A stretch of 64,000 nt of DNA, taken from the NCBI RefSeq assembly GCF_004634425.1, contig NZ_SBJL01000002.1:434001-498000 (forward strand), in the 5' to 3' direction. The translations under genes and the position numbers were made by a program. This document shows, one piece after another, positions 53,957 through 62,146 of the stretch (its first letter is position 1; each line of letters begins with the position of its first letter). The notes under the pieces were generated by a model. The model searched no databases, was not told where the DNA came from, and saw only the letters and a program-made list of their open reading frames with translations. Source of the stretch: Vitreimonas flagellata. Lineage in GTDB: Bacteria > Pseudomonadota > Alphaproteobacteria > Caulobacterales > Aquidulcibacteraceae.

Positions 53957-54564
53957 TGGCCAACATTCGCAAATACGCCTTCGACACTGAGTTCACGCCG
54001 GATGGCGGCATCCTCAGTACGGCGCCGAAGAAGTTCGAGGCCGAAGAGGTGGAGGCTGAACGGAAAGCTGCGTACAAGAAGGGCGCCGATGACGCGCTCG
54101 CCGCAGCGGAGCGACAAACGGCGGCGGCGCTGCAAGCGCTCGCCGACAAGATGACGACGATCATCACCAAGCTCGAGGGCGAAAGTCGCGCGATGCGCGA
54201 AGAGGCGGCGCGTGTGGCGCTGGCGGCCTCCCGCAAGATCGCCGGCGCAGCCCTCGACGCCTATGGCGAAGAGCGCGCGATCAGCGCGATCGAAGCCGTG
54301 ATGGATTCGCTGCGGCACAATCCGCGCCTGATCGTGAAGCTGGCGCCCGAAGCCTGCGAGACATTGAAGCCGCGCATCGAGGCGATGGCCGATCAGCATG
54401 GCTATGGCGGCGCTATCTTGGTGCGGGCGCAGCCAGGCATGCGCGCGGGTGAAGTGAGCATCGATTGGTCGGACGGGATCATCAGCATGAACCCGGACGA
54501 CACCGCCAAACACATTGAAGATTTGATCGAAGCCGCGCTTGCGGCCCCGACGACGCATTCGTGA
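53956..54564 (+). CDS. fliH: FliH-like export regulator (FlbE)
   Basis: 202 aa. The middle is a long charged helix with alanine-rich coiled coil (EEVEAERKAAYKKGADDALA through TIITKLEGESRAMREEAARV), and the C-terminal globular part is that of FliH/V-type ATPase subunit E. Operon position between fliG and fliN is that of flbE in Caulobacter. It should bind and restrain the ATPase FliI. It starts within the fliG stop (TGATG), so it is translationally coupled. Confidence 0.82.
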   Translation: MANIRKYAFDTEFTPDGGILSTAPKKFEAEEVEAERKAAYKKGADDALAAAERQTAAALQALADKMTTIITKLEGESRAMREEAARVALAASRKIAGAALDAYGEERAISAIEAVMDSLRHNPRLIVKLAPEACETLKPRIEAMADQHGYGGAILVRAQPGMRAGEVSIDWSDGIISMNPDDTAKHIEDLIEAALAAPTTHS

Positions 54565-54571
54565 GGACGAC

Positions 54572-54895
54572 ATGAGTGATTTGAAGCTCGACGAATTTGC
54601 GCCAACACCGATGGACACGCCCGTCGGCGAGAGCATGGAGCGCTCCGCGTCCGATCTCGCCGCCGTCTATGACGTGCCGGTGAACATCCAAGCGGTGCTC
54701 GGCCGTTCCAGCATGGAAGTCGCGTCCCTGCTCCGTCTCTCGCGCGGCTCGGTGATCGAACTCGATCGCAAGGTTGGCGAGGCGATCGACATTTACGTGA
54801 ACAACCGCCTCGTGGCGCGCGGCGAAGTTGTTGTCGTCGATGATCGCCTGGGCGTGACCATGACGGAAATCATCAAGGACGGCGATTCCGCCTAA
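54572..54895 (+). CDS. fliN: flagellar motor switch protein FliN
   Basis: 107 aa from ATG 54572, behind GAGGAC; an upstream extension of the frame runs into fliH and is rejected. The SpoA/SURF1-like domain covers about residues 30-105: VYDVPVNIQAVLGRSSMEVA, LLRLSRGSVIELDRKVGEAI and NNRLVARGEVVVVDDRLGVT. It builds the cytoplasmic C-ring with FliG and FliM; fliM is not in this window. Confidence 0.94.
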   Translation: MSDLKLDEFAPTPMDTPVGESMERSASDLAAVYDVPVNIQAVLGRSSMEVASLLRLSRGSVIELDRKVGEAIDIYVNNRLVARGEVVVVDDRLGVTMTEIIKDGDSA

Positions 54896-54915
54896 GGGTC
54901 GGGATCTCGAGGAGA

Positions 54916-56274
54916 ATGAGTATGCGTTTGCTGATCGTTGGCCCGCTCGGAGGACAAATCTCCGCCGCCACGCAGATCGCCATGAAGCATGGCGCCAAGG
55001 TCGCGCATGTCGATACGATCGAACAAGCAACAACAGCCTTGCGCGCCGGCAAGGGCGCCGATCTGCTCATGGTAGATGCGCGGCTCGATATCGCGGCGTT
55101 GATCGCGGCGAACGAGGCCGAACATATCGTCGTACCGGTGGTGGCCGCGGGCGTCGGAATCGATCCGATGATGGCGGCGCGTGCGATCCGCCAAGGCGCG
55201 CGCGAATATATCTCCCTGCCGCCGGATGCAGAGCTGATCGCCGCCGTACTCGCGGCCGTCTGCGACGACGATAAGCCCATGATCGTCGAAGACGCGGCGA
55301 TGAAACAGGTGATCGCGCTCGCCGACCAGATCGCAGGTTCGGACGCCTCGATCATGATCACCGGCGAGAGCGGCGTCGGCAAGGAAGTCGTGGCGCATTA
55401 CGTGCACAAGAAGTCCAAGCGCAAAGATAAGCCGTTTATCGCCGTGAATTGCGCAGCGATCCCGGAGCAATTGCTGGAGAGCGAATTGTTCGGCCACGAG
55501 AAAGGCGCCTTCACCGGCGCTGTGGCGCGACGCATCGGCAAGTTCGAGGAAGCAGATGGCGGCACGCTGCTGCTCGACGAAATCTCGGAGATGGATCTAC
55601 GGCTGCAATCGAAGTTGCTGCGCGCATTGCAGGAACGTGTGATCGATCGTGTCGGCGGATCAAAGCCGGTGCCGGTGAACATCCGCATCCTGGCCACGTC
55701 AAACCGCGACATGAGCCAGATGGTGCGCGCCGGCGAATTCCGCGAAGACTTGCTCTATCGCCTCAACGTCGTGAACTTGCGCATTCCGCCACTACGCGAG
55801 CGCAAGGACGACGCGGCCGCTCTGTCGCAATTCTTTATCGACAAATATGCGCGTGCGAACGGCCGCCCTGCCCGCCGCTTGTCCAAGGAAGCGCTGGCCC
55901 AAGTCCAAGCGCATTCGTGGCCGGGGAACGTGCGCGAGCTCGAAAACGCGATGCACCGCGCGGTTCTGCTGGCGAACAGTGAAGATGTCGGCGCCGACGC
56001 GATCCGTGCGCCGGACGGCGCCCCGGTTGGCGCACGTGATGCAACCGGTGCTGCGATCGAAGCGGCGCAGGAAGCGGCGCGCCATCTGGTCGGTCGTACG
56101 GTCGCGGAAGTGGAGCAGGATCTAATCCTGGAAACGCTGACGCATTGCCTTGGCAATCGCACGCATGCCGCACACATCCTTGGCATTTCGATCCGCACGC
56201 TGCGCAACAAGCTGAAGCAATATTCGGACGAAGGCCTGCGCATCCCGCCGCCGCCGACCGGTCAAGCTGCCTAA
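54916..56274 (+). CDS. flbD: sigma-54-dependent flagellar activator FlbD
   Basis: 452 aa NtrC-type activator. The AAA+ domain (about 130-370) has Walker A GESGVGKE, the sigma-54 contact loop KGAFTGA, Walker B GTLLLDEISE and SWPGNVRELENAMHRAVL. A Fis-type helix-turn-helix (NRTHAAHILGISIRTLRNKL) ends the protein. The receiver-like N-terminus is degenerate: the acidic pair expected near residues 8-10 reads VGP and the conserved Lys near YISLPPD is missing, though Asp54 is present. In Caulobacter FlbD is likewise unusual and is controlled by FliX. It should act on the sigma-54 promoters before flgK and fliK. Confidence 0.92.
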   Translation: MSMRLLIVGPLGGQISAATQIAMKHGAKVAHVDTIEQATTALRAGKGADLLMVDARLDIAALIAANEAEHIVVPVVAAGVGIDPMMAARAIRQGAREYISLPPDAELIAAVLAAVCDDDKPMIVEDAAMKQVIALADQIAGSDASIMITGESGVGKEVVAHYVHKKSKRKDKPFIAVNCAAIPEQLLESELFGHEKGAFTGAVARRIGKFEEADGGTLLLDEISEMDLRLQSKLLRALQERVIDRVGGSKPVPVNIRILATSNRDMSQMVRAGEFREDLLYRLNVVNLRIPPLRERKDDAAALSQFFIDKYARANGRPARRLSKEALAQVQAHSWPGNVRELENAMHRAVLLANSEDVGADAIRAPDGAPVGARDATGAAIEAAQEAARHLVGRTVAEVEQDLILETLTHCLGNRTHAAHILGISIRTLRNKLKQYSDEGLRIPPPPTGQAA

Positions 56275-56292
56275 CAAAGAAACGACAACTAA

Positions 56293-58389
56293 ATGACTGA
56301 CGCAGCGCAACCTCAGGGCCAGGCACTTTCGTTCGACATTCTGCGTGGCTTTGTCATGCGCGGCGAAATCGGCTTGGCCGTTGGCGTGCTTGGCATTCTG
56401 GCGATCATGCTGGTGCCGCTGCCACCGCTGCTGCTGGATTTCCTGCTTGCGATCTCCATCACGTCTTCGATCCTCGTGCTGATGACAGCGTTGATGATCA
56501 AGAAGCCACTGGAATTCACCGCCTTCCCGGCCGTGCTGCTGCTCACCACGCTGCTGCGGTTGGCGCTGAACATCGCGACAACGCGTTTGATCCTGGGCAA
56601 CGGCCAAAGCGGTGAACATGCGGCGGGCGACGTGATCGCGGCGTTTGCGCAATTCGTCATGGGCGGCGAATTCGTGATCGGCGTGATCGTGTTCGCGATC
56701 CTGGTGATCGTGAACTTCGTCGTTATCACCAAGGGTTCGACGCGCATCGCCGAAGTCGCGGCGCGCTTCACCTTGGACGCGATGCCCGGCAAACAGATGG
56801 CGATCGACGCCGACCTTTCCGCTGGCTTGATCAACGACACGCAGGCGCGCGAACGCCGCAAGGCGCTCGAAGACGAAAGCGCATTCTTCGGCGCGATGGA
56901 CGGCGCCTCGAAATTCGTGCGCGGTGATGCGATCGCGGGCTTGTTGATCGTGTTCATCAACATCATCGGCGGCATCATCATCGGCGTCGTTTCGCACGGC
57001 ATGGATTTCGCCGAGGCCGGCCACACCTATACGCTGCTCACGGTCGGCGACGGCCTGGTGTCGCAAATCCCCGCGCTCATCATCTCTGTCGCCGCAGGCC
57101 TGCTGGTGACGAAAGCCGGCGTCGATGGCGCAGCGGACAAGGCGCTGGTGAAGCAGCTCGCCTCCTACCCTGTCGTGCTGGGCGTAGTTTCGGCGTGCGC
57201 GTTCGCGATGGGCATTCTGCCGGGCATGCCGATCATTCCATTCTGGATCTTGGCAGGCGCATCGGGCCTGCTCGCGTGGCGCTTGCGTGAAGCGAGCCGC
57301 GTGACGGCGGAAGCGGCGGCTGTTGCTGCGGCCTCGCCCGCTGAAGCGCCGATTGAGGAAACACCGCAAGCATCGCTGGCGATGGACGATGTGCGCATCG
57401 AACTCGGCTTCTCGCTGCTGCCACTGATCAACGATGTCCAAGGCCGTCGCCTCACCGATCAGATCAAGGCGTTGCGCAAAACGCTGGCGCAAGAATACGG
57501 CTTCGTGATGCCGAGCGTGCGCATCCTGGACAACGTGCAACTCGCCGCCGATCGCTACCAAATCCGCATTCGCGAGATGGAAGCCGGTGAAGGCAAGCTG
57601 AAGATGGGCGGCCTGTTGGCGATGGATCCGACTGGCGCCGGCATCGCCATTCCGGGCGACAAAGTGAAAGAACCGGCATTCGGCCTCGACGCGGTGTGGA
57701 TCGACGAGCGCGCGCGCGAAGAAGCGAGCTTCCGCGGCTACACCGTGGTTGATCCGGCCACCGTGCTCGCAACGCACCTCACCGAGATCATCAAGGAGCA
57801 CATGAACGAGCTGCTCACGTTCTCGGAAGTGAAGAAGCTTGTGAAAGAGCTGCCGAAGGACACGCAGCAATTGCTCGACGACGTCGCGCCAGCGCATATC
57901 TCATGGTCCGGCGTGCAGCGCATTCTGCAAAACTTGCTCAAAGAGCGCGTTTCCATTCGCGATCTCGGTGCGATCATCGAGGCGATCGCCGAAGCGGCGC
58001 CGGCGATGCACGATCTGGTGCTCATCACCGAGCACGTCCGCGCCCGCCTCGCGCGCCAGATCTGCCACCAGCATCGCAACGGCGAAGGATCGCTGCCGAT
58101 CATCTCGCTCTCACCAACTTGGGAGCAGGCATTCTCGGAATCGGTCGTGGGCGAAGGCCAAAGCCGCCAGCTCGCTTTGCCGCCGTCGAAGCTTCATGAC
58201 TTTGTCGCCGACGTGCGCTCTGCGTTCGAGCGTGCGGCGAAGGCTGGCGAAACACCGGTGCTGCTCACCTCCCCTGGCATCCGCCCCTTCGTGCGCTCGT
58301 TGATCGAACGCTTCCGCCCGTCAACGGCCGTGCTCGGCCAAGGCGAAGTGCATGCGAAGGTGCGGCTCAAAGCGATGGGCCAAGTCTGA
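56293..58389 (+). CDS. flhA: flagellar export gate protein FlhA
   Basis: 698 aa, normal length. About eight membrane helices in the first 330 residues, including ILAIMLVPLPPLLLDFLLAI and ALIISVAAGLLVTKAGV. The FHIPEP signature appears as TTLLRLALNIATTRLILGNG and the conserved cytoplasmic DAMPGKQMAIDADLSAGLIN. The C-terminal cytosolic domain binds export chaperones. It is the last gene of the fliF operon, with no U-rich terminator visible before the next gene. Confidence 0.95.
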   Translation: MTDAAQPQGQALSFDILRGFVMRGEIGLAVGVLGILAIMLVPLPPLLLDFLLAISITSSILVLMTALMIKKPLEFTAFPAVLLLTTLLRLALNIATTRLILGNGQSGEHAAGDVIAAFAQFVMGGEFVIGVIVFAILVIVNFVVITKGSTRIAEVAARFTLDAMPGKQMAIDADLSAGLINDTQARERRKALEDESAFFGAMDGASKFVRGDAIAGLLIVFINIIGGIIIGVVSHGMDFAEAGHTYTLLTVGDGLVSQIPALIISVAAGLLVTKAGVDGAADKALVKQLASYPVVLGVVSACAFAMGILPGMPIIPFWILAGASGLLAWRLREASRVTAEAAAVAAASPAEAPIEETPQASLAMDDVRIELGFSLLPLINDVQGRRLTDQIKALRKTLAQEYGFVMPSVRILDNVQLAADRYQIRIREMEAGEGKLKMGGLLAMDPTGAGIAIPGDKVKEPAFGLDAVWIDERAREEASFRGYTVVDPATVLATHLTEIIKEHMNELLTFSEVKKLVKELPKDTQQLLDDVAPAHISWSGVQRILQNLLKERVSIRDLGAIIEAIAEAAPAMHDLVLITEHVRARLARQICHQHRNGEGSLPIISLSPTWEQAFSESVVGEGQSRQLALPPSKLHDFVADVRSAFERAAKAGETPVLLTSPGIRPFVRSLIERFRPSTAVLGQGEVHAKVRLKAMGQV

Positions 58390-58408
58390 GCCGCAGCATC
58401 ACTCGCAA

Positions 58409-58424
58409 TTAAGCGCGCGTTAAC
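58409..58424 (+). promoter_or_regulatory. consensus CtrA box before the FlhG-like gene
   Basis: TTAA-GCGCGCG-TTAAC is an exact match to the CtrA consensus TTAA-N7-TTAAC. It lies 20 bp after the flhA stop and 56 bp before the ATG of the ATPase gene, a position suitable for activation at -35 or for repression. It gives the gene its own cell-cycle promoter separate from the fliF operon. Confidence 0.75.
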
Positions 58425-58479
58425 CAAAAGAACTAGCCGCGCTAACGGTAAGTGAACCCTTATCAGCGCATATCGAGGC

Positions 58480-59292
58480 ATGACCGGCGCAACCGCCATG
58501 TCCGAAACGCCGCTGCCGCGCACGCGCGCAGCGCCGATTTACGCCGTCGCTTCCGGTAAGGGCGGCGTCGGCAAGACGTGGCTGTCGACCATGCTCTCGA
58601 TCGCGTTCGGCCGTGCGGGCCATCGTTCGCTGCTGGTCGATTGCGATCTGGGCTTGGCGAACGTCGACGTGCAGCTCGGCATCCGCGCGCAGCACGACCT
58701 CGCTTCCGTCATTCGCGGCTTTCATGAACTGAACGCGGCGGTGACGCCGGTGTTGGGCGGTCCGGGTCGCAATGGCGGCTTCGATCTGATCGCAGGCCGT
58801 TCTGGCACCGGCGAACTCGGCGCCACCAAGATTGAAGAAGTCGCGCGCATCGCCAACGCGCTGAAGCTGCACGACATCTCGGCGCACTACGACCGCATCA
58901 TTCTCGATCTCGCCGCCGGCATCGACCCGACCGTGCTGCGCTTTGCGCGCGCCGCGGACAAAATGATCCTGGTGACGAACGAAGAACCGACGGCGCTGAC
59001 TGATGCCTACGCCATGATCAAGGTCATGCGCCTGCAAGGGTCGCAGATCGTGCCGTGGGTCGTCGTCAATCAGGCCGAGAACCGGATGAAGGGCAAAAAG
59101 GTCTTCGACCAATTCGCCCTCGCCTGTAACGAGTATCTGGGCTTCAAGCCGAAATTCGCCGGCGCAATCACCCGCGACCCGCGTGTGCCTGATTCAATCC
59201 GCGCACAAACACCGCTGCCGATCCGCCATCCGCAGAGCCAGGCGTATGAAGACGTTATCCGCGTTGTGGAAACGCTGAACGCCGGCGTCTAG
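58480..59292 (+). CDS. MinD/ParA-family ATPase, FlhG/FleN-like
   Basis: 270 aa. Deviant Walker A in VASGKGGVGKTWLSTMLSIA, switch DCDLGLANVDVQLGI and Walker B-like DRIILDLAAGIDPTVL. The NEEPTALTDAYAMIKVM stretch is typical of FlhG/YlxH, which control flagellar number and place. Start ATG 58480 is chosen; ATG 58498 is possible. No flhF partner is in the window. It sits between flhA and fliJ and has a perfect CtrA box upstream. A role in flagellar placement is likely but inferred. The TAG overlaps the convergent fliJ as CTAG. Confidence 0.83.
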   Translation: MTGATAMSETPLPRTRAAPIYAVASGKGGVGKTWLSTMLSIAFGRAGHRSLLVDCDLGLANVDVQLGIRAQHDLASVIRGFHELNAAVTPVLGGPGRNGGFDLIAGRSGTGELGATKIEEVARIANALKLHDISAHYDRIILDLAAGIDPTVLRFARAADKMILVTNEEPTALTDAYAMIKVMRLQGSQIVPWVVVNQAENRMKGKKVFDQFALACNEYLGFKPKFAGAITRDPRVPDSIRAQTPLPIRHPQSQAYEDVIRVVETLNAGV

Positions 59293-59708
59293 CCGTTCGG
59301 CTGCCGCGCCGCCCGCATCGTCGCGAACTCATCCAGCTCCGCGGACTCGCGCTTTTCCTGCGTGAGCTTTTGGCGCCTCTCCTCAAGCTCGATCAGCCGT
59401 TCGAATTTGCGCGCTTCGACGTGTGCTTCCGCGATCAAGGTACGCAGACGCTCGATCTCCTCATTGATCACCACGCGTTCGGCTTCGAGCGCGCGGCGAC
59501 GCTGGGCGGCAAGCACAGCGAAGCCACTATAGGCTCGCGCGGAATCGTAATCGAGCATGGCGAGCTGCTGTTCTGCGCGCAGCGTCTGCTCGTGGCCAAG
59601 CATACGCTCCTCGCAATCGCGCAGACGCGACATCTGATCGGCCAAAGCGCGTTGCAGCGTGTCGAGATCGCGACGCGCGAGCTTCAGGAGGGTGCGGAAA
59701 GCCTTCAT
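59289..59708 (-). CDS. fliJ: flagellar export chaperone/stalk protein FliJ
   Basis: 139 aa, almost entirely a charged coiled coil ([60 protein letters not shown]), the expected form of FliJ. It overlaps fliI by four bases and follows it on the same strand, the standard fliIJ pair. It links the FliI ring to FlhA during export. Confidence 0.85.
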   Translation of the reverse strand: MKAFRTLLKLARRDLDTLQRALADQMSRLRDCEERMLGHEQTLRAEQQLAMLDYDSARAYSGFAVLAAQRRRALEAERVVINEEIERLRTLIAEAHVEARKFERLIELEERRQKLTQEKRESAELDEFATMRAARQPNG

Positions 59709-61024
59709 TGCAGCGCCTCAGCAAGCATGGCGAAACTCTCATCGAAACTGGTTTGCTCGTGGCGGCCTTGGCTGAGCAGACGCTCCAACGCCGGGCGCAC
59801 GCGCACGGCTTCGTCCACTTGCGGATCGGCGCCCGGCTTATACGCGCCAATGCGGATCAGCTCTTCCATCTCTTCGTAGAGCGAAAGCGACGCACGCGCG
59901 CGCGAGAGCAGCGCATTTTCCTCGTCCGTGTGACACATCGGCATGAGACGCGAGATGCTCTTCAGCACGTTCACGGCCGGATAGCGGCCGCGCTCGGCGA
60001 TTGCGCGTTCCATGACAATGTGGCCGTCGAGAATACCGCGCACGGCGTCGGCGATCGGTTCGTTGTGATCGTCACCATCAACGAGCACAGTGAAGAGCGC
60101 GGTGATCGACCCCTTCTCGCCTTCGTGTCCAGGCCCAGCGCGCTCGAGCAGCTTGGGCAATTCGGCGAAGACGGACGGCGTGTAGCCCTTGGTCGTCGGC
60201 GGCTCGCCGACCGAGAGGCCAATCTCGCGCTGCGCCATTGCAAGACGGGTGACGGAATCCACCAGCAGCAACACATCCAAGCCTTCGTCGCGGAAATGTT
60301 CGGCGACAGCGCAAGCCATGTGCGGCGCGAGGCGACGACGGGCGGCGGCTTCGTCCGACGTGGCCACAACGACAACGGACCGCGCACGGCCCTCTTCGCC
60401 TAACGTATCCTCGATGAATTCCTTCACCTCGCGGCCGCGCTCGCCGACCAGACCGATCACGATGACATCCGCCTTGGCGCCGCGCGCCAACATCGACATC
60501 AGCACCGACTTACCGACGCCGGAGCCCGCGAACACGCCCATGCGTTGTCCACGGCAGAGGGCGGCAAACATGTTGAGGCAGCGCACACCGACATCCAGTC
60601 GATCGCCCACGCGCGCACGGCCATGCGCGGATGGCGGCGCGGCCCGCACGAGGCGCGGTTTCAAGCCTTGCGGAAGCGGCCCTGCGCCATCCACAGGCTG
60701 ACCGAAGCAATCGATGACGCGGCCAAGCCACGCGCGCGACGGGCGCACCATCGGCGCTGAACCTTCGAGCGTGACGCGGGCGCCGGGGCGAATGGCTTCG
60801 ATCGAATCATAAGGCGCCAGCAAAGCGCGATCGCCGCGGAAGCCGACGATCTCGCCGCGTGTGATCTGCGATCCGTGAATCGTCGCGCGCGCGCCGAGCG
60901 CCAGCGCTTCCTGCGGGCCGGTCGCTTCGACCAGGAACCCTGACAGACCTGTCACGCGCCCTTCGAAGCGGCGCGGATCGAGTGCGTCGATGTCTGCAGC
61001 GATGCGTGAGAGAAGTGTTGGCAT
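59705..61024 (-). CDS. fliI: flagellum-specific ATPase FliI
   Basis: 439 aa from ATG 61024; the frame is open to 61072 but family members begin near [18 protein letters not shown]1-beta-like ATPase: Walker [18 protein letters not shown], Walker [21 protein letters not shown], and [20 protein letters not shown]. It energises flagellar protein export with FliH and FliJ. Upstream lies the shared control region with ctrA, including a GTTAA half-site at 61133-61137 on its promoter side. Confidence 0.94.
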   Translation of the reverse strand: MPTLLSRIAADIDALDPRRFEGRVTGLSGFLVEATGPQEALALGARATIHGSQITRGEIVGFRGDRALLAPYDSIEAIRPGARVTLEGSAPMVRPSRAWLGRVIDCFGQPVDGAGPLPQGLKPRLVRAAPPSAHGRARVGDRLDVGVRCLNMFAALCRGQRMGVFAGSGVGKSVLMSMLARGAKADVIVIGLVGERGREVKEFIEDTLGEEGRARSVVVVATSDEAAARRRLAPHMACAVAEHFRDEGLDVLLLVDSVTRLAMAQREIGLSVGEPPTTKGYTPSVFAELPKLLERAGPGHEGEKGSITALFTVLVDGDDHNEPIADAVRGILDGHIVMERAIAERGRYPAVNVLKSISRLMPMCHTDEENALLSRARASLSLYEEMEELIRIGAYKPGADPQVDEAVRVRPALERLLSQGRHEQTSFDESFAMLAEALQ

Positions 61025-61342
61025 TGAGCCCGCGTGTTTCCTCACACCTTCTGCATTTTTATGGTGAACCAAAACCTAATGCGCAGCGCTTGTGCTGCAT
61101 GGCTCGTTCGTGCGCCGATTCAAAACGTCGCGGTTAAAAATGTGTTCTAGTCCGTTTGTGACTCTTGCTCGCACACGCGAACACTGATTCACACGTCTTA
61201 ACGGAAGTTGCTGAGGGCGGGCGCAAACAAACAAAGCAAGCGCGCAGGTAAGAAATCTTACCGCCGTTAACGTTTTAATCACGGGTCGCAACGATTCTGT
61301 GGATTAACGTTGCCGAGATGTTGCGCCGACGGGGAGCATGTA
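61025..61342. promoter_or_regulatory. divergent fliI / ctrA control region
   Basis: 318 bp without a gene. It holds four GANTC sites (61117-61121, 61160-61164, 61186-61190, 61293-61297), about four times chance expectation for this GC content. It also has TTAAC half-sites on the ctrA strand at 61198, 61267 and 61304 and a GTTAA at 61133 (fliI side), plus a 16-bp palindrome at 61247-61262. GANTC methylation and CtrA binding control ctrA transcription in Caulobacter, so this is very likely the ctrA promoter region. I cannot place the start sites. Confidence 0.75.
61247..61262. promoter_or_regulatory. palindrome in the ctrA promoter region
   Basis: GGTAAGA-AA-TCTTACC is an inverted repeat with 7-bp arms and a 2-base centre, 81 bp before the ctrA ATG. 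It is directly followed by CGCCGTTAACG, which holds a CtrA half-site. It looks like a dimeric operator for a regulator I cannot name. Confidence 0.5.
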
Positions 61343-62065
61343 ATGCGAGTCTTGTTGATTGAAGACGATAGCGCGACGGCGCAGGGCATTGAGCTGATGC
61401 TCAAGTCCGAAGGCTTCAACATCTACTCAACGGATCTTGGCGAGGAAGGTATCGACCTCGGTAAGCTCTATGATTACGACATCATCGTGCTCGACCTCAC
61501 ATTGCCCGACATGCACGGATACGAAGTGTTGAAGCAACTCCGGGTCGCGCGGGTGAACACCCCGATCCTGATCCTCTCGGGCACCGCCGATATCGACACG
61601 AAGGTCCGCGGCCTCGGCTACGGCGCCGACGATTACATGACCAAGCCCTTCAACAAGGACGAGCTGATCGCCCGCATCAACGCAATCGTCCGCCGCTCGA
61701 AGGGTCACGCTCATTCCGTTATCAGAACGGGCGACATCACCGTGAACCTCGACGCCAAGACCGTCGAAGTCACCGGCCAGCGCGTCCATCTGACGGGCAA
61801 AGAATACCAAATGCTGGAGCTGCTCTCGCTCCGCAAAGGCACGACCCTCACCAAAGAGATGTTCCTGAACCATCTCTATGGCGGCATGGACGAGCCGGAA
61901 CTGAAGATCATCGACGTGTTCATCTGCAAGCTACGCAAGAAGCTGGCGGCGGCCACGGGCGGCGAGCACTACATCGAGACGGTGTGGGGCCGCGGCTATG
62001 TCTTGCGCGACCCGCAAGAGATGGGCTCGACGGCGACCGTGACGTCGGGCGTCGCGGCGGCGTAA
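61343..62065 (+). CDS. ctrA: cell-cycle master response regulator CtrA
   Basis: 240 aa OmpR-family regulator from ATG 61343, with GGGGAG six bases before it. Receiver: [20 protein letters not shown], phosphoacceptor Asp51 in [17 protein letters not shown], and [20 protein letters not shown]. The winged helix includes [20 protein letters not shown] and [14 protein letters not shown], almost identical to Caulobacter CtrA as I recall it. It ends in alanines (GVAAA), like the C-terminal ClpXP degradation signal of CtrA. It should regulate fliF, sciP, the FlhG-like gene and itself. Confidence 0.96.
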   Translation: MRVLLIEDDSATAQGIELMLKSEGFNIYSTDLGEEGIDLGKLYDYDIIVLDLTLPDMHGYEVLKQLRVARVNTPILILSGTADIDTKVRGLGYGADDYMTKPFNKDELIARINAIVRRSKGHAHSVIRTGDITVNLDAKTVEVTGQRVHLTGKEYQMLELLSLRKGTTLTKEMFLNHLYGGMDEPELKIIDVFICKLRKKLAAATGGEHYIETVWGRGYVLRDPQEMGSTATVTSGVAAA

Positions 62066-62146
62066 CCGCCCTCCTCGCTTACAATTGAATCGCCACAACG
62101 GCTCATGCGGATGCGCGTGGGCCGTTGTTCGTTTAGGGTCGGCGCC

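Noticed and set aside
56122-57897. A 591-codon open frame antisense to flhA, with His/Arg/Asp-rich translation
   Set aside because: It is a mirror of the strongly conserved flhA in GC-rich codons. The translation has no domain pattern and skewed composition. Similar long shadows lie over the RND, hisG and oxoprolinase genes.
61130-61150. Possible CtrA box facing fliI (GTTAA-N7-TTCT)
   Set aside because: Only one half-site is intact and the other matches at two of four bases, so I kept it as a half-site note and not as a separate feature.
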